Source: Actinomycetales bacterium
GTDB lineage: Bacteria > Actinomycetota > Actinomycetes > Actinomycetales > Dermatophilaceae
DNA length: 45,985 bases
Direction: 5' to 3'
Assembly: GCA_016710645.1 (NCBI GenBank)
Contig: JADJVI010000013.1
Location: forward strand, 1 to 45,985
Below are positions 1-7,992 of the stretch, piece after piece; the first letter of the stretch is position 1, and every line of letters starts with the position of its first letter. The notes below the pieces were generated by a model, which worked only from the letters and a program-made list of their open reading frames with translations, did not search any database and was not told the origin of the DNA. Made by a program: the position numbers and the translations under genes.

Positions 1-80
1 GCCTGCGCCTGGAGGGCGGCGCGCAGCCGCGTCTCGATGGGGTCTTCGGCGACGGTCGGGGGGAATTGGCGAATGGTCAT
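1..80 (-). CDS. N-terminal fragment of an unknown protein downstream of the sigma factor
   Basis: Only the first 26 codons are in the window; the gene runs off the left edge. It begins MTIRQFPPTVAEDPIETRLR and its ATG overlaps the TGA of the sigma factor gene (ATGA), so the two are almost certainly co-translated. SigE-type ECF sigma factors of actinobacteria are often followed by a membrane protein that may control them, but nothing in these 26 residues shows the function. Confidence 0.6.
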   Translation of the reverse strand, partial: MTIRQFPPTVAEDPIETRLRAALQAQ

Positions 81-601
81 CGGGCACCTCCCAGGGTGCT
101 GCGGAGCTTTTCGAGCCCGCGGTGAGCGGTGGATTTCACGGATCCGGTCGAGATGCCGAGGGCGTGAGCGATCTGCGCCTCGGACAGGTCCGACCAGTAA
201 CGCAGCACCAGCACCTCCTGCATGCGGGGCGGCAGGGTGCGTAGCGCGGCGATCATCTCGGAGTCGACGCCGACAGCGTCGAAGGCGTCCTGTTGGGCGC
301 CGGTGGGGTCGTCGGCGACGACGTGCAGGGTGCGCCGAACGACGGCGCGATGGCGCAGCCGGGAGCGACAGCCGTTGACGACGGCCTGGCGCAGGTAGCC
401 CAGCGCCGCCTCAGGGGCCCGCAGGCGGGCCTGGTTGCGGTACAGCGAGATGAAGGCGTCCTGCACGGTATCTTCGGCCGTGGGCACGTCGTCCACCAGC
501 AGGACGGCGAGACGTACGAGCGAGCGCCAGTGGGCGGCATACAAGGCCGGCACGTCTGGAGCTGCTCGGTCCACGGAAGACACGGTAGGCGTTGCGATCA
601 T
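77..601 (-). CDS. SigE-family ECF RNA polymerase sigma factor
   Basis: 174 residues, the usual size for an ECF sigma factor with only regions 2 and 4. Region 2 is at about residues 20-85, with AEDTVQDAFISLYRN matching the core-binding helix. Region 4 is at about 112-170, with LPPRMQEVLVLRYWSDLSEA followed by the helix-turn-helix ISTGSVKSTAHRGLEKLR. The ATG at 601 follows a good ribosome binding site (GGAGG about 9 bases upstream). It should direct RNA polymerase to a small regulon. The overlapping downstream partial gene is a candidate regulator or target. The exact ECF group and inducing signal cannot be read from the sequence. Confidence 0.9.
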   Translation of the reverse strand: MIATPTVSSVDRAAPDVPALYAAHWRSLVRLAVLLVDDVPTAEDTVQDAFISLYRNQARLRAPEAALGYLRQAVVNGCRSRLRHRAVVRRTLHVVADDPTGAQQDAFDAVGVDSEMIAALRTLPPRMQEVLVLRYWSDLSEAQIAHALGISTGSVKSTAHRGLEKLRSTLGGAR

Positions 602-681
602 TGTCCTTTCCCTCCTACCGATGGGTGGCGATCTCTGTCATCAAGGAGTCGCCGCAGCCGGGGGAAAGGTTGCTTGTGTTC

Positions 682-1866
682 TCAGGTTGTCTGCGCGGCC
701 AGTTGGCCGCAGGCCCCGTCGATGTCGCGTCCGCGAGTGTCGCGGACGGTCGTCGGTATGCCGTGCGCGCGCAGCCGCTCGACGAACTGCTGCTCGACGC
801 CGGGGCGCGATGCGGTCCACTTCGAGCCGGGGGTGGGGTTGAGCGGGATCGGGTTGACGTGCACCCAGCCCTTGCCCCGGGCAGTGAGCAGGTCGCCAAG
901 CAGGTCGGCGCGCCAGGCCTGGTCGTTGATGTCCCGGATCAACGCGTACTCGATGGAGACCCGGCGCCCGGTCGCCTCGAAGTACCGGTATGCCGCGTCC
1001 AGCGCCTCCCCCACCGTCCAGCGCGTGTTGATCGGCACCAGTTCATCGCGCAGCTCGTCGTCAGGGGCGTGCAATGACAGCGCCAAGGTGACCGGAATGC
1101 CCTCTGCCGCAAGGCGATCGATGGCCGGGACGAGTCCGACCGTCGACATCACGAGCCCACGCGCCGACAGGCCCAGGCCGCCGGGAGTGGGATCGGTGAG
1201 TCGGCGGATCGCCCCGATCGCACGGGAGTAGTTGGCCAGGGCCTCCCCCATCCCCATGAAGACGACATTGGAGACGCGCAACGGCCGCTCGCGCTCCTCG
1301 GGGTCGCCACCAGGCACGTCACCGCGGCGCAGCATCCGCGCCGCGGCCATGACCTGCTCGACGATCTCGGCGGTGGACAGGTTGCGGGTGAGGCCACCTT
1401 GGCCAGTGGCGCAGAACGGGCAGTTCATCCCGCAGCCGGCCTGGCTGGAGATGCAGATCGTCACCCGTCCGGGGTAGCGCATCAAGACCGACTCGACGAG
1501 GGCGCCATCGTGCAAGCGCCACACCGACTTGACCGTGCGGCCCTCGTCGGCCACGAGGTGGCGCACCGGGGTGAGCAGCGTGGGCAGCATGGCACTGACC
1601 AGCGCTGACCGTTCCGCCGCGGGCAGGTCGGTCATCTCCTCCGGAGCATCGACAAGCCGCTCGAAGTAGTGCTTAGACAGCTGGCCCGCGCGGAATCCCC
1701 GGTGCCCGAGCTCTTCCACCGCTGCCTTGCGCTCGGCGGGCGCGAGATCCGCGAGGTGCCGGGGCGGCATACGGGAGCCGCTGCGAGCCGGGGGCTGGAA
1801 GGTGAGTTGCCCTGGGCGCGGTCGCACCGACTCGTGCTCGGGCGACTCCACACCGTCGGAGCTCAC
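682..1866 (-). CDS. rlmN: 23S rRNA (adenine-2503-C2)-methyltransferase RlmN
   Basis: 394 residues. Radical-SAM enzyme that methylates A2503 of 23S rRNA and, in the family, A37 of some tRNAs. The iron-sulfur motif CxxxCxxC is visible as CGMNCPFC. The C-terminal segment TTVRDTRGRDIDGACGQLA contains the cysteine that forms the RNA-linked intermediate. The N-terminal QLTFQPPARSG and PPRHLADL are typical of actinobacterial RlmN and support the GTG start at 1866, which overlaps the cdsA stop (GTGA). It is last in the run rpsB-tsf-pyrH-frr-cdsA-rlmN. Three copies of GTATGCCG lie inside it, one producing a rare ATA isoleucine codon near the C-terminus. Confidence 0.97.
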   Translation of the reverse strand: MSSDGVESPEHESVRPRPGQLTFQPPARSGSRMPPRHLADLAPAERKAAVEELGHRGFRAGQLSKHYFERLVDAPEEMTDLPAAERSALVSAMLPTLLTPVRHLVADEGRTVKSVWRLHDGALVESVLMRYPGRVTICISSQAGCGMNCPFCATGQGGLTRNLSTAEIVEQVMAAARMLRRGDVPGGDPEERERPLRVSNVVFMGMGEALANYSRAIGAIRRLTDPTPGGLGLSARGLVMSTVGLVPAIDRLAAEGIPVTLALSLHAPDDELRDELVPINTRWTVGEALDAAYRYFEATGRRVSIEYALIRDINDQAWRADLLGDLLTARGKGWVHVNPIPLNPTPGSKWTASRPGVEQQFVERLRAHGIPTTVRDTRGRDIDGACGQLAAQTT

Positions 1867-2741
1867 CCCCGCACCTCGGGCACGAGCAGCGCCATGACGA
1901 CCCAGGCCACCGGAGCGGCGACGACGAGAGAGTCGAGCCGGTCCATCAGCCCGCCATGGCCGGGCAGCAGCGAGGACATGTCCTTGACGCCGAGGTCGCG
2001 CTTGATGGCCGACTCGGCGAAGTCACCAATCGTGGCTGCGGGGGCCATCAGCGCGCCCAGGATGACCCCGGCCCACCACGGGCCGTGCAGCGCCCAGCCC
2101 ACGCACATGGCGCCGACAATCATGCACAGCAGCACCGAACCGCCGAAGCCCTCCCAGGACTTCTTCGGGCTGATGGCGGGGGCGATGGGGTGCTTGCCGA
2201 GCAGGACGCCCACGGCATACCCGCCGATGTCGCTCGCGACCGTGACGGCGACGAAGGTAAAGGTGCGCCACGCGCCATCGGCCGCCGCGAGCATGAGCAT
2301 GGCGATACCGCCCAGCAACGCCGGGTATGCCGCCACGAGGAACCCGCCAGTGACGTCGGCAGCCGCCCGCTCCACGCCCTCGGCCCCGCGCCACATGACG
2401 ACGAGGACTCCGGTCAGCAGGAAGGCGACCGCGAGGGCTGCCGTGCCGCCGAAATAGGCCGCCACCATCTGCGCGGCGCAGCCGAGGACCGCGGGAAGCG
2501 CGGGCACCGCACGGCCCCTGGCGCGCATGGCGACGACAATCTCCCAGGTGCCATAGCTGACCGAGACCGTGGCCAGGACGAGGAAAAGCTCCTTGTGCCA
2601 GAACAAGCAGGCAATGACCAGCGCCCCGAGGACGACGCCGACGCCGATGGCCACGGGGAGGTTGCGTCCGGCCCGAGACGGCCGGGTCGGCTGCGTCGGC
2701 GCATCGCCGGTGGGAGCCGGAGCCGGGGAGTCGGGGCTCAT
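1863..2741 (-). CDS. cdsA: Phosphatidate cytidylyltransferase CdsA
   Basis: 292 residues. Membrane enzyme making CDP-diacylglycerol from CTP and phosphatidate, the precursor of the anionic phospholipids. After a short polar proline/threonine-rich N-terminus there are about eight hydrophobic segments. The C-terminal CDP-DAG synthase signature is present: SAIKRDLGVKD, then LLPGHGGLMDRLDS. The gene lies between frr and rlmN, the standard actinobacterial position, 60 bases downstream of frr, and overlaps rlmN by four bases. The stretch GGYAVGV is encoded through a GTATGCCG copy. Confidence 0.96.
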   Translation of the reverse strand: MSPDSPAPAPTGDAPTQPTRPSRAGRNLPVAIGVGVVLGALVIACLFWHKELFLVLATVSVSYGTWEIVVAMRARGRAVPALPAVLGCAAQMVAAYFGGTAALAVAFLLTGVLVVMWRGAEGVERAAADVTGGFLVAAYPALLGGIAMLMLAAADGAWRTFTFVAVTVASDIGGYAVGVLLGKHPIAPAISPKKSWEGFGGSVLLCMIVGAMCVGWALHGPWWAGVILGALMAPAATIGDFAESAIKRDLGVKDMSSLLPGHGGLMDRLDSLVVAAPVAWVVMALLVPEVRG

Positions 2742-2801
2742 CGGCGGCTCCTGGGCGAGGGATGTGGACTGGTCACGACGGGCTGGGGCGGGCCGGCTGG
2801 C

Positions 2802-3359
2802 TCAGATCTCGAGCAGTTCGGCTTCTTTGCCCTTGAGCAGGGTGTCGACGCTCTCGACGTACTTCTTGGTCAGCCCTTCGAGTTCCTTCTCCGCACGCTG
2901 ACCCTCGTCCTCGCCGATGTCGCCTTCTTTGATGGCGTGCTCGAAGTCGGTCTTGGCCTTGCGGCGGATGTTGCGGATCGAGACCCGGGCCTCTTCGGCC
3001 TTGTGGTGGGCCAACTTGATGTATTCGCGGCGCCGGTCCTCGGTGAGTACCGGCAGGACGCACCGGATGACGTGGCCGTCGTTGCTGGGGTTGACCCCGA
3101 GGTCGGAGTCGCGGATGGCCTTCTCGACTGCCCGCAGCGAGCTCTGGTCGAAGGGCTTGATGAGGATGGTGCGGGCTTCGGGCGTCTGGAAGGAGGCCAG
3201 CTGCTGCATCGGCGTCGGCGCGCCGTAGTAGTCGACGAGCAGCTTGTTGAACATACCCGGGTGGGCCCGACCGGTGCGAATGCCGGCGAAGTCCTCCTTG
3301 GCGACCTCGACGGCCTTCTCCATCTTCTCTTCGGCCTCGAAGAGCGTCTCATCGATCAT
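2802..3359 (-). CDS. frr: Ribosome recycling factor
   Basis: 185 residues, exactly the family length. With EF-G it splits the post-termination ribosome. The sequence is full-length and canonical: N-terminal helix (ETLFEAEEKMEKAVEVAKED), the FAGIRTGRAHP segment, domain II, and the C-terminal helix ending LLKGKEAELLEI. It is 39 bases downstream of pyrH and probably in the same transcript. It contains no GTATGCCG, like the other highly expressed translation genes here. Confidence 0.98.
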   Translation of the reverse strand: MIDETLFEAEEKMEKAVEVAKEDFAGIRTGRAHPGMFNKLLVDYYGAPTPMQQLASFQTPEARTILIKPFDQSSLRAVEKAIRDSDLGVNPSNDGHVIRCVLPVLTEDRRREYIKLAHHKAEEARVSIRNIRRKAKTDFEHAIKEGDIGEDEGQRAEKELEGLTKKYVESVDTLLKGKEAELLEI

Positions 3360-3398
3360 CGGGGGTCCAGCGCTCCTTGCATCAGGGGGGCCACTCGC

Positions 3399-4136
3399 TC
3401 AACCCGCGGTGACCAGTGTGCCGATCCTCTCACCTTGCAGTGCCCGGGTGATATTCCCCTCGCCCTCCATCCCGAAGACGAGCATCGGCAGTTTGTTCTC
3501 GGAGCACAGCGCAAAGGCCGCCGCATCCATGATCTGCAGACCACGCGCCAGGGCGTCGGCGAAGGTGAGCTGGTCGATCTTGGTGGCGCTCGGGTCCTTC
3601 TTGGGGTCAGCGGTGTAAACGCCGTCCACCCCGCTCTTGGCGATGAGCAGCCGGTCGCAGTGGGTCTCCAGGGCGCGCTGGGCGCTGACCGTGTCGGTGG
3701 AGAAGAACGGCATACCGGCGCCGGCGCCGAAGATGACGACTCGACCCTTCTCCAGGTGGCGGATCGCCCGCAGCGGGATGTATGCCTCGGCCACCTGCCC
3801 CATGGTGATCGCGGTCTGCACGCGGGTCGGCACGCCCTGCTTTTCGAGGAAGTCCTGCAACGCCAGACAGTTCATCACCGTGCCGAGCATGCCCATGTAG
3901 TCGGCGCGGGCCCGGTCCATGCCCTTCTGCTGCAGCTCGGCGCCACGGAAGAAGTTGCCGCCGCCGACGACCACGGCCACCTGCACCCCGGTCTTGACCG
4001 CCTCGGCGATCTGGGACGCGATCCCCCGCACGACGTCGGGGTCGACACCGGTGCGCCCACCGCCGAACACCTCACCGGAGAGTTTCAACAACACGCGACG
4101 GTATGCCGTGGTGCCGGGTTCGGGGGCGTCGGTCAT
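3399..4136 (-). CDS. pyrH: UMP kinase
   Basis: 245 residues. Phosphorylates UMP to UDP with ATP. The amino-acid-kinase fold motifs are visible: RRVLLKLSGEVFGG at the N-terminus (phosphate-binding lysine and glycines), VVVGGGNFFRG, the acceptor-site region MDRARADYMGMLGTVMN, and ATKIDQLTFADAL near the end. Bacterial PyrH is a hexamer regulated by GTP and UTP. The ATG at 4136 is preceded by a 130-base gap holding the tsf terminator. Two GTATGCCG copies lie in the gene, one giving TAT/TAC-type Ala-Tyr near the start and one giving Gly-Met-Pro. Confidence 0.97.
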   Translation of the reverse strand: MTDAPEPGTTAYRRVLLKLSGEVFGGGRTGVDPDVVRGIASQIAEAVKTGVQVAVVVGGGNFFRGAELQQKGMDRARADYMGMLGTVMNCLALQDFLEKQGVPTRVQTAITMGQVAEAYIPLRAIRHLEKGRVVIFGAGAGMPFFSTDTVSAQRALETHCDRLLIAKSGVDGVYTADPKKDPSATKIDQLTFADALARGLQIMDAAAFALCSENKLPMLVFGMEGEGNITRALQGERIGTLVTAG

Positions 4137-4207
4137 GGCGAATCCTTCGACAGCGATAGGGGCGGTGCAGCGATCTTGTCACACGGCGGAACCGGGCTCA
4201 GAACAAC

Positions 4208-4244
4208 GGTATGCCGTCCGCCCGAGGTGGGCGGACGGCATACC
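4208..4244 (-). terminator. Perfect 16-bp-arm hairpin after tsf, built from two facing GTATGCCG copies
   Basis: The left arm GGTATGCCGTCCGCCC and its exact complement are separated by a five-base loop. The hairpin is 22 bases after the tsf stop, in the tsf-pyrH gap, where an intrinsic terminator or attenuator would be expected. There is no clear T tract, as is usual in high-GC actinobacteria. Confidence 0.8.
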
Positions 4245-4266
4245 TGTCGTGCGTGGTGCGTCGGTG

Positions 4267-5097
4267 TCAGTTGCCGACGCGGAAGCGGGCGAAGCCGGTG
4301 GCCTCGGCGCCGGCCTCCTTGAGCACCTGGGCGACCGACTTCTTCTGGTCCTTGGCGAAGGCCTGCTCGAGCAGGACGTTCTCCTTGAAGTAGCCGTTGA
4401 CCCGGCCCTCGATGATGCGCGGCAGGGCGGCCTCAGGCTTGCCCTCCTCGCGCGCGGTGGCCTCGGCGATGCGCCGCTCGTTCTCGACCGTGTCGGCCGG
4501 GACGTCCTCGCGGCTCAGCACGGTCGGCGAGAAGGCCGCCACGTGCATCGCCACGTCGTGCGCCACGGACTCGTCGCCGCCAGTCGTCGCGATCAGCACG
4601 CCGATCTGCGGGGGCAGGTCCTTGTTGGTGCGGTGCAGGTAGGCCACGACGTGCTCACCGGCGACCCGGGCCACGCGGCGGACGACGAGCTTCTCGCCGG
4701 TCGCAGCGTTGCCCTCTTCGAGCAGCGCCTGGACGGTGCGGCCGTCGGGCAGGGTGCTGCCGAGCACGGTCTCGGCGTCGGTGGCCTCCAGGGCCACGGC
4801 CTGGGCGAGGATCTGGTCGGCCAGGGCGATGAACCGCTCGCCCTTGGCGACGAAGTCGGTCTCGCAGTTGACCTCGACCAGGGTGCCGACGCCGCCCTCG
4901 GCGTGCGCGGCGACTAGGCCGTTGGAGGCCGAGCGGCCCTCACGCTTGGTGACGCCCTTGAGGCCCTTGATGCGCAGGATCTCGGCGGCCTTGGCCATGT
5001 CGCCTTCGGCCTCTTCGAGGGCGCGCTTGACGTCCATCATTCCGGCGGCGGTCTGCTCGCGCAGGGCCTTGATGTCAGCGGCGGTGAAATTCGCCAT
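4267..5097 (-). CDS. tsf: Translation elongation factor Ts
   Basis: 276 residues. Nucleotide exchange factor for EF-Tu. The N-terminal UBA-like domain (NFTAADIKALREQTAAGMMD) is complete, followed by the conserved VNCETDFVAKGERF core segment that contacts EF-Tu and two antiparallel dimer-like subdomains. It sits directly downstream of rpsB as in nearly all bacteria, with a 136-base gap containing a strong hairpin. There is no GTATGCCG inside, and the tyrosine codons checked are TAC. Confidence 0.98.
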   Translation of the reverse strand: MANFTAADIKALREQTAAGMMDVKRALEEAEGDMAKAAEILRIKGLKGVTKREGRSASNGLVAAHAEGGVGTLVEVNCETDFVAKGERFIALADQILAQAVALEATDAETVLGSTLPDGRTVQALLEEGNAATGEKLVVRRVARVAGEHVVAYLHRTNKDLPPQIGVLIATTGGDESVAHDVAMHVAAFSPTVLSREDVPADTVENERRIAEATAREEGKPEAALPRIIEGRVNGYFKENVLLEQAFAKDQKKSVAQVLKEAGAEATGFARFRVGN

Positions 5098-5152
5098 GTC
5101 TCTGCTCTCTATCGCTGTCGTTCGGTGCTGGGTGGTGACGTGCGTGGTCGTG

Positions 5153-5188
5153 GGTGGTGCACCTCAGCTTCGGCCGAGGTGCACCACC
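5153..5188 (-). terminator. Strong hairpin between rpsB and tsf
   Basis: Arms GGTGGTGCACCTC and GAGGTGCACCACC pair perfectly over 13 bases, and two more G-C pairs form inside the loop around TTCG (plus strand). It lies 45 bases after the repaired rpsB stop. It could act as a partial terminator or processing site that sets the rpsB to tsf ratio; this role is inferred from position and stability. Confidence 0.7.
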
Positions 5189-5233
5189 ACGAGTGATGTA
5201 TCGGTGTGCCTGAGAGCGCCGATCCGGAACGGA

Positions 5234-6159
5234 TCAGGCCTCGTCCTGGACGACCTGGGCCTCGGCACCGTCGACGACGACCTCAGTCTCGGCGACGGCG
5301 GTCGGGTCGGCCTCGGCCGGGACCTCGGCAGCGGGTGCGTCGGCAACCGGTGCCTCAGCGGCCGGAGCTTCCGCGGGAGCGGCGGCGGCCTCGGCGTAGA
5401 GCTCGCGCTCCCACTCGGCCAGCGGCTCCTCGACGGCAACGCCCTCAGCCGACTCGCCGGAGCGAGCCTGCGAGCGGGCGACCAGGCCCTCGGCGACGGC
5501 GTCGGCGATGACCCGGGTCAGCAGCGTGACCGAACGGATCGCGTCGTCGTTGCCGGGGATCTTGTAGTCGACCTCGTCGGGGTCACAGTTGGTGTCGAGG
5601 ATCGCGATGACCGGGATGCCCAGCTTGCGCGCCTCGTCGACGGCGAGGTGCTCCTTCTTGGTGTCGACGACCCAGATCGCCAGGCACGCGGGTCATCGAG
5701 GCGGATGCCACCGAGGGTCTTCTCCAGCTTGTCCAGCTCACGCTTGAGGATGAGGAGTTCCTTCTTGGTGTGCCCGGAGCCGGCCACGTCGTCGAAGTTG
5801 ATCTCCTCAAGCTCCTTCAGGCGCGAGAGGCGCTTGGAGATCGTGCTGAAGTTCGTGAGCATGCCACCGAGCCAGCGGTGGTTGACATAGGGCATCCCGA
5901 CGCGGGTGGCCTGGTCGGCGACCGGCTCCTGCGCCTGCTTCTTGGTGCCGACGAACAGGATGGTGCCGCCGTGGGCGACGGTCTCCTTGACGAACTCGTA
6001 GGCGTTGTTGATGTAGGTCAACGACTGCTGCAGGTCGATGATGTAGATGCCATTGCGCTCGGTCATGATGAAGCGCTTCATCTTCGGGTTCCAGCGACGC
6101 GTCTGGTGCCCGAAGTGCACGCCGCTCTCCAGGAGCTGGCGCATGGTGACGACGGCCAT
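5234..6159 (-). CDS. rpsB: 30S ribosomal protein S2, reading frame broken once near 5683
   Basis: From ATG 6159 the frame reads a normal S2 (MAVVTMRQLLESGVHFGHQT) up to GGIRLDDPRAW, then loses similarity. The next frame continues as AIWVVDTKKEHLAVDEARKL, then IPVIAILDTNCDPDEVDYKI, and ends in an acidic Ala/Pro/Glu tail (...GAEAQVVQDEA) at 5234. One missing base near 5683, in a GG that was probably GGG, restores a single 308-residue protein. S2 is essential and I see no second copy in the window, so a sequence error is much likelier than a real mutation. The long acidic tail is a common actinobacterial S2 feature. First gene of the rpsB-tsf pair. Confidence 0.93.
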
Positions 6160-6454
6160 TGCCGTGTCCTCCTTGATGTGAGGTTGTCAGTTACGTCGGT
6201 ATGCCGGTCGCTCGCCGTGGTGACGAGCGGCGCTTCCCGGCGCGGACCGGTCGGCACGGCATACCTGCCTGGCGTTCGAACTCACCCCGCCGACGAGCGA
6301 CACCGAAGTGTCGTGAGCCGGACTGCCGTGGTGCGCCCCGGCGTGACGCCGGACAGAACGCGCGAAATATGGCCCGGAGGCCATCGGCCATCCTACGACC
6401 TGAGCGTGCACGGTCCCTAATCGCCGCCGGTAGGGCGGGAGCCCAGCACGGCGG
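6160..6454. other. rpsB upstream region
   Basis: 295 bases without a gene, between the rpsB start and the 3' end of the oxidoreductase. It must hold the rpsB promoter and leader, read on the minus strand. Two facing GTATGCCG copies (6199 and 6257) and a short 7-bp-arm palindrome, CCGGCGT-g-ACGCCGG, at 6338-6352 are present. No convincing -35/-10 pair could be fixed. The leader may carry an S2 autoregulatory structure, but I could not recognise one. Confidence 0.5.
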
Positions 6455-7942
6455 TCAGCTGTCGAAGCCGATGCCGAGACGGTCCAACATGCCCAGCCAA
6501 CGGCCGCGGTGGCCGGTGCGGTCCTCGGCGGCGAGCGCCGAGCGGGTGACCCGCACCCCGGCATACCGGATGGGTTCTGGAGGGAACGGGACCGGTTTGT
6601 GCCGGACCATCGAGAGCCGAGTGAGCTGGGAGTCGTGCCCGGAGAGCAGGTCGAGCGCTACCCGCGCTCCGAAGCGGGACGACCCGACTCCGAGCCCGGT
6701 GTAGCCGACGGCATACGCTGCCCGGCCGCCGAGCGCCCGCCCGAAGAACGGCGTGAACCGGGAGGTCGTATCGATGATCCCGGCCCAGCGGTGGGTGAAC
6801 CGCAGCCCGGCAAGCTGGGGGAAGATCGCGAAGAAGTGCCGGGCCAACAGATCGTGCGAGGGAGTCTGCTCCAGCCGCGGGTCGATGCGGCCGCCGAAGT
6901 GGTAGTTGGCGTCGAACCCCCCAATGAGGATCCGGTCGTCGAGGGTGCGGCGGTAGTAGTGGAACTGGTTGCCCGCGTCGGTCAGGCCCTCGCGTCCCGC
7001 CCAGCCGATGGTGGCCAGTTGCTCGGTCGACAACGGCTCGGTCATGAGGACGTGGTCGTAGACCGGGAGGATGTAATGGCGCAGGCGGCGTAGTGGGCCC
7101 GGAAAGGCGTTGGTGGCCACCAGCACCCGGCGGGCCAACACCGAGCCGGAGCTCGTCGTGACCCGCACCCCCGCTCCTTCCCGGGCGAGCCCGAGCACGG
7201 GAGTGCCCTCGTGGATGCGGCCGCCGAGCCGCTCGACCGCCCCGGCCAGCCCCCAGACCAAGCGGGCCGGGTCCACGAGCCCCACGCGAGGGTCGTACAT
7301 CCCGAGCCGATAGAGCGGCGAGTTGACCCGAGCCCGAGCTGCCGCCGCGTCGAGCAACTCGACCGGCTTGTCGTGCGCCAGATGAAGCTCGTATGCCGTG
7401 CGCACGGCCGGCTCCTGGTGGGCGGTCATCGCCAGGACGAGTTCACCGGGCCGGTGCCAGTCGGCGTCGATCTCGTAGGCCGCGAGGGTCGATTCGATCG
7501 CCGCGATGTTGGCGGTGCCGAGTTGCTCCAGGGTCTCCAGTTCATCCGGCCAGAGCGTCTCGCCCTGGGCCACGCCGTGGGTCAGCGAGGGAGAGACGAA
7601 GCCGCCATTTCGGCCCGAGGCCCCGTCGGCGAGCCGGGTTGCCTCCAGGACCACGACGCTCGCTGCCCGGTTGTCCTCCAATGCCTGCAACGCCGCCCAC
7701 AGCCCGGTAAAGCCGCCGCCCACGATGGCGAGGTCGACCCGTTCGCCGATCTTCGAGCCACCAGCGCGCTCGGCGAGAACCGGGCGCGGCTGTGGTCGGT
7801 GTGGTCGATCGGTCCAGAAGACCGTCGGCTGCGCGTCCGCGAGGGATGCGCTGACCAGGAAGGGTCGACACCGGCATACGGATCTGCTGAGCGATCGTGT
7901 CGGGAAACGCGCGACGGGAGGCGGGGCGGCACAAAGGATCAT
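6455..7942 (-). CDS. FAD-dependent amine/amino-acid oxidoreductase (DAO family)
   Basis: About 495 residues from ATG 7942. The Rossmann FAD-binding motif VDLAIVGGGFTGLWAAL is followed by the DAO-family segment GRNGGFVSPSLTHG, a substrate domain with FHYYRRTLDDRILIGGFDA, and the C-terminal FAD contact AYAVGYTGLGVGSS. The family includes gamma-glutamylputrescine oxidase-like enzymes; the substrate here is unknown. The start is uncertain: homologues begin close to SLADAQPTVFW, and upstream of that the residues look non-native. The true start may be non-ATG or a small frame error may hide it. It is divergent from the aminotransferase at 7993, about 50 bases away, which fits a shared role in amine or amino-acid catabolism. 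Confidence 0.85.
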   Translation of the reverse strand: MILCAAPPPVARFPTRSLSRSVCRCRPFLVSASLADAQPTVFWTDRPHRPQPRPVLAERAGGSKIGERVDLAIVGGGFTGLWAALQALEDNRAASVVVLEATRLADGASGRNGGFVSPSLTHGVAQGETLWPDELETLEQLGTANIAAIESTLAAYEIDADWHRPGELVLAMTAHQEPAVRTAYELHLAHDKPVELLDAAAARARVNSPLYRLGMYDPRVGLVDPARLVWGLAGAVERLGGRIHEGTPVLGLAREGAGVRVTTSSGSVLARRVLVATNAFPGPLRRLRHYILPVYDHVLMTEPLSTEQLATIGWAGREGLTDAGNQFHYYRRTLDDRILIGGFDANYHFGGRIDPRLEQTPSHDLLARHFFAIFPQLAGLRFTHRWAGIIDTTSRFTPFFGRALGGRAAYAVGYTGLGVGSSRFGARVALDLLSGHDSQLTRLSMVRHKPVPFPPEPIRYAGVRVTRSALAAEDRTGHRGRWLGMLDRLGIGFDS

Positions 7943-7992
7943 CCTGCCGCGGACGGGGACGCAACGGGGGCCCGCGGCATACCGTGTTGCCC

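Noticed and set aside
1956..4322. Long open frames on the plus strand opposite cdsA, frr, pyrH and other genes
   Set aside because: Shadow frames of high-GC coding DNA: no family resemblance, and the opposite strand carries recognised conserved genes.
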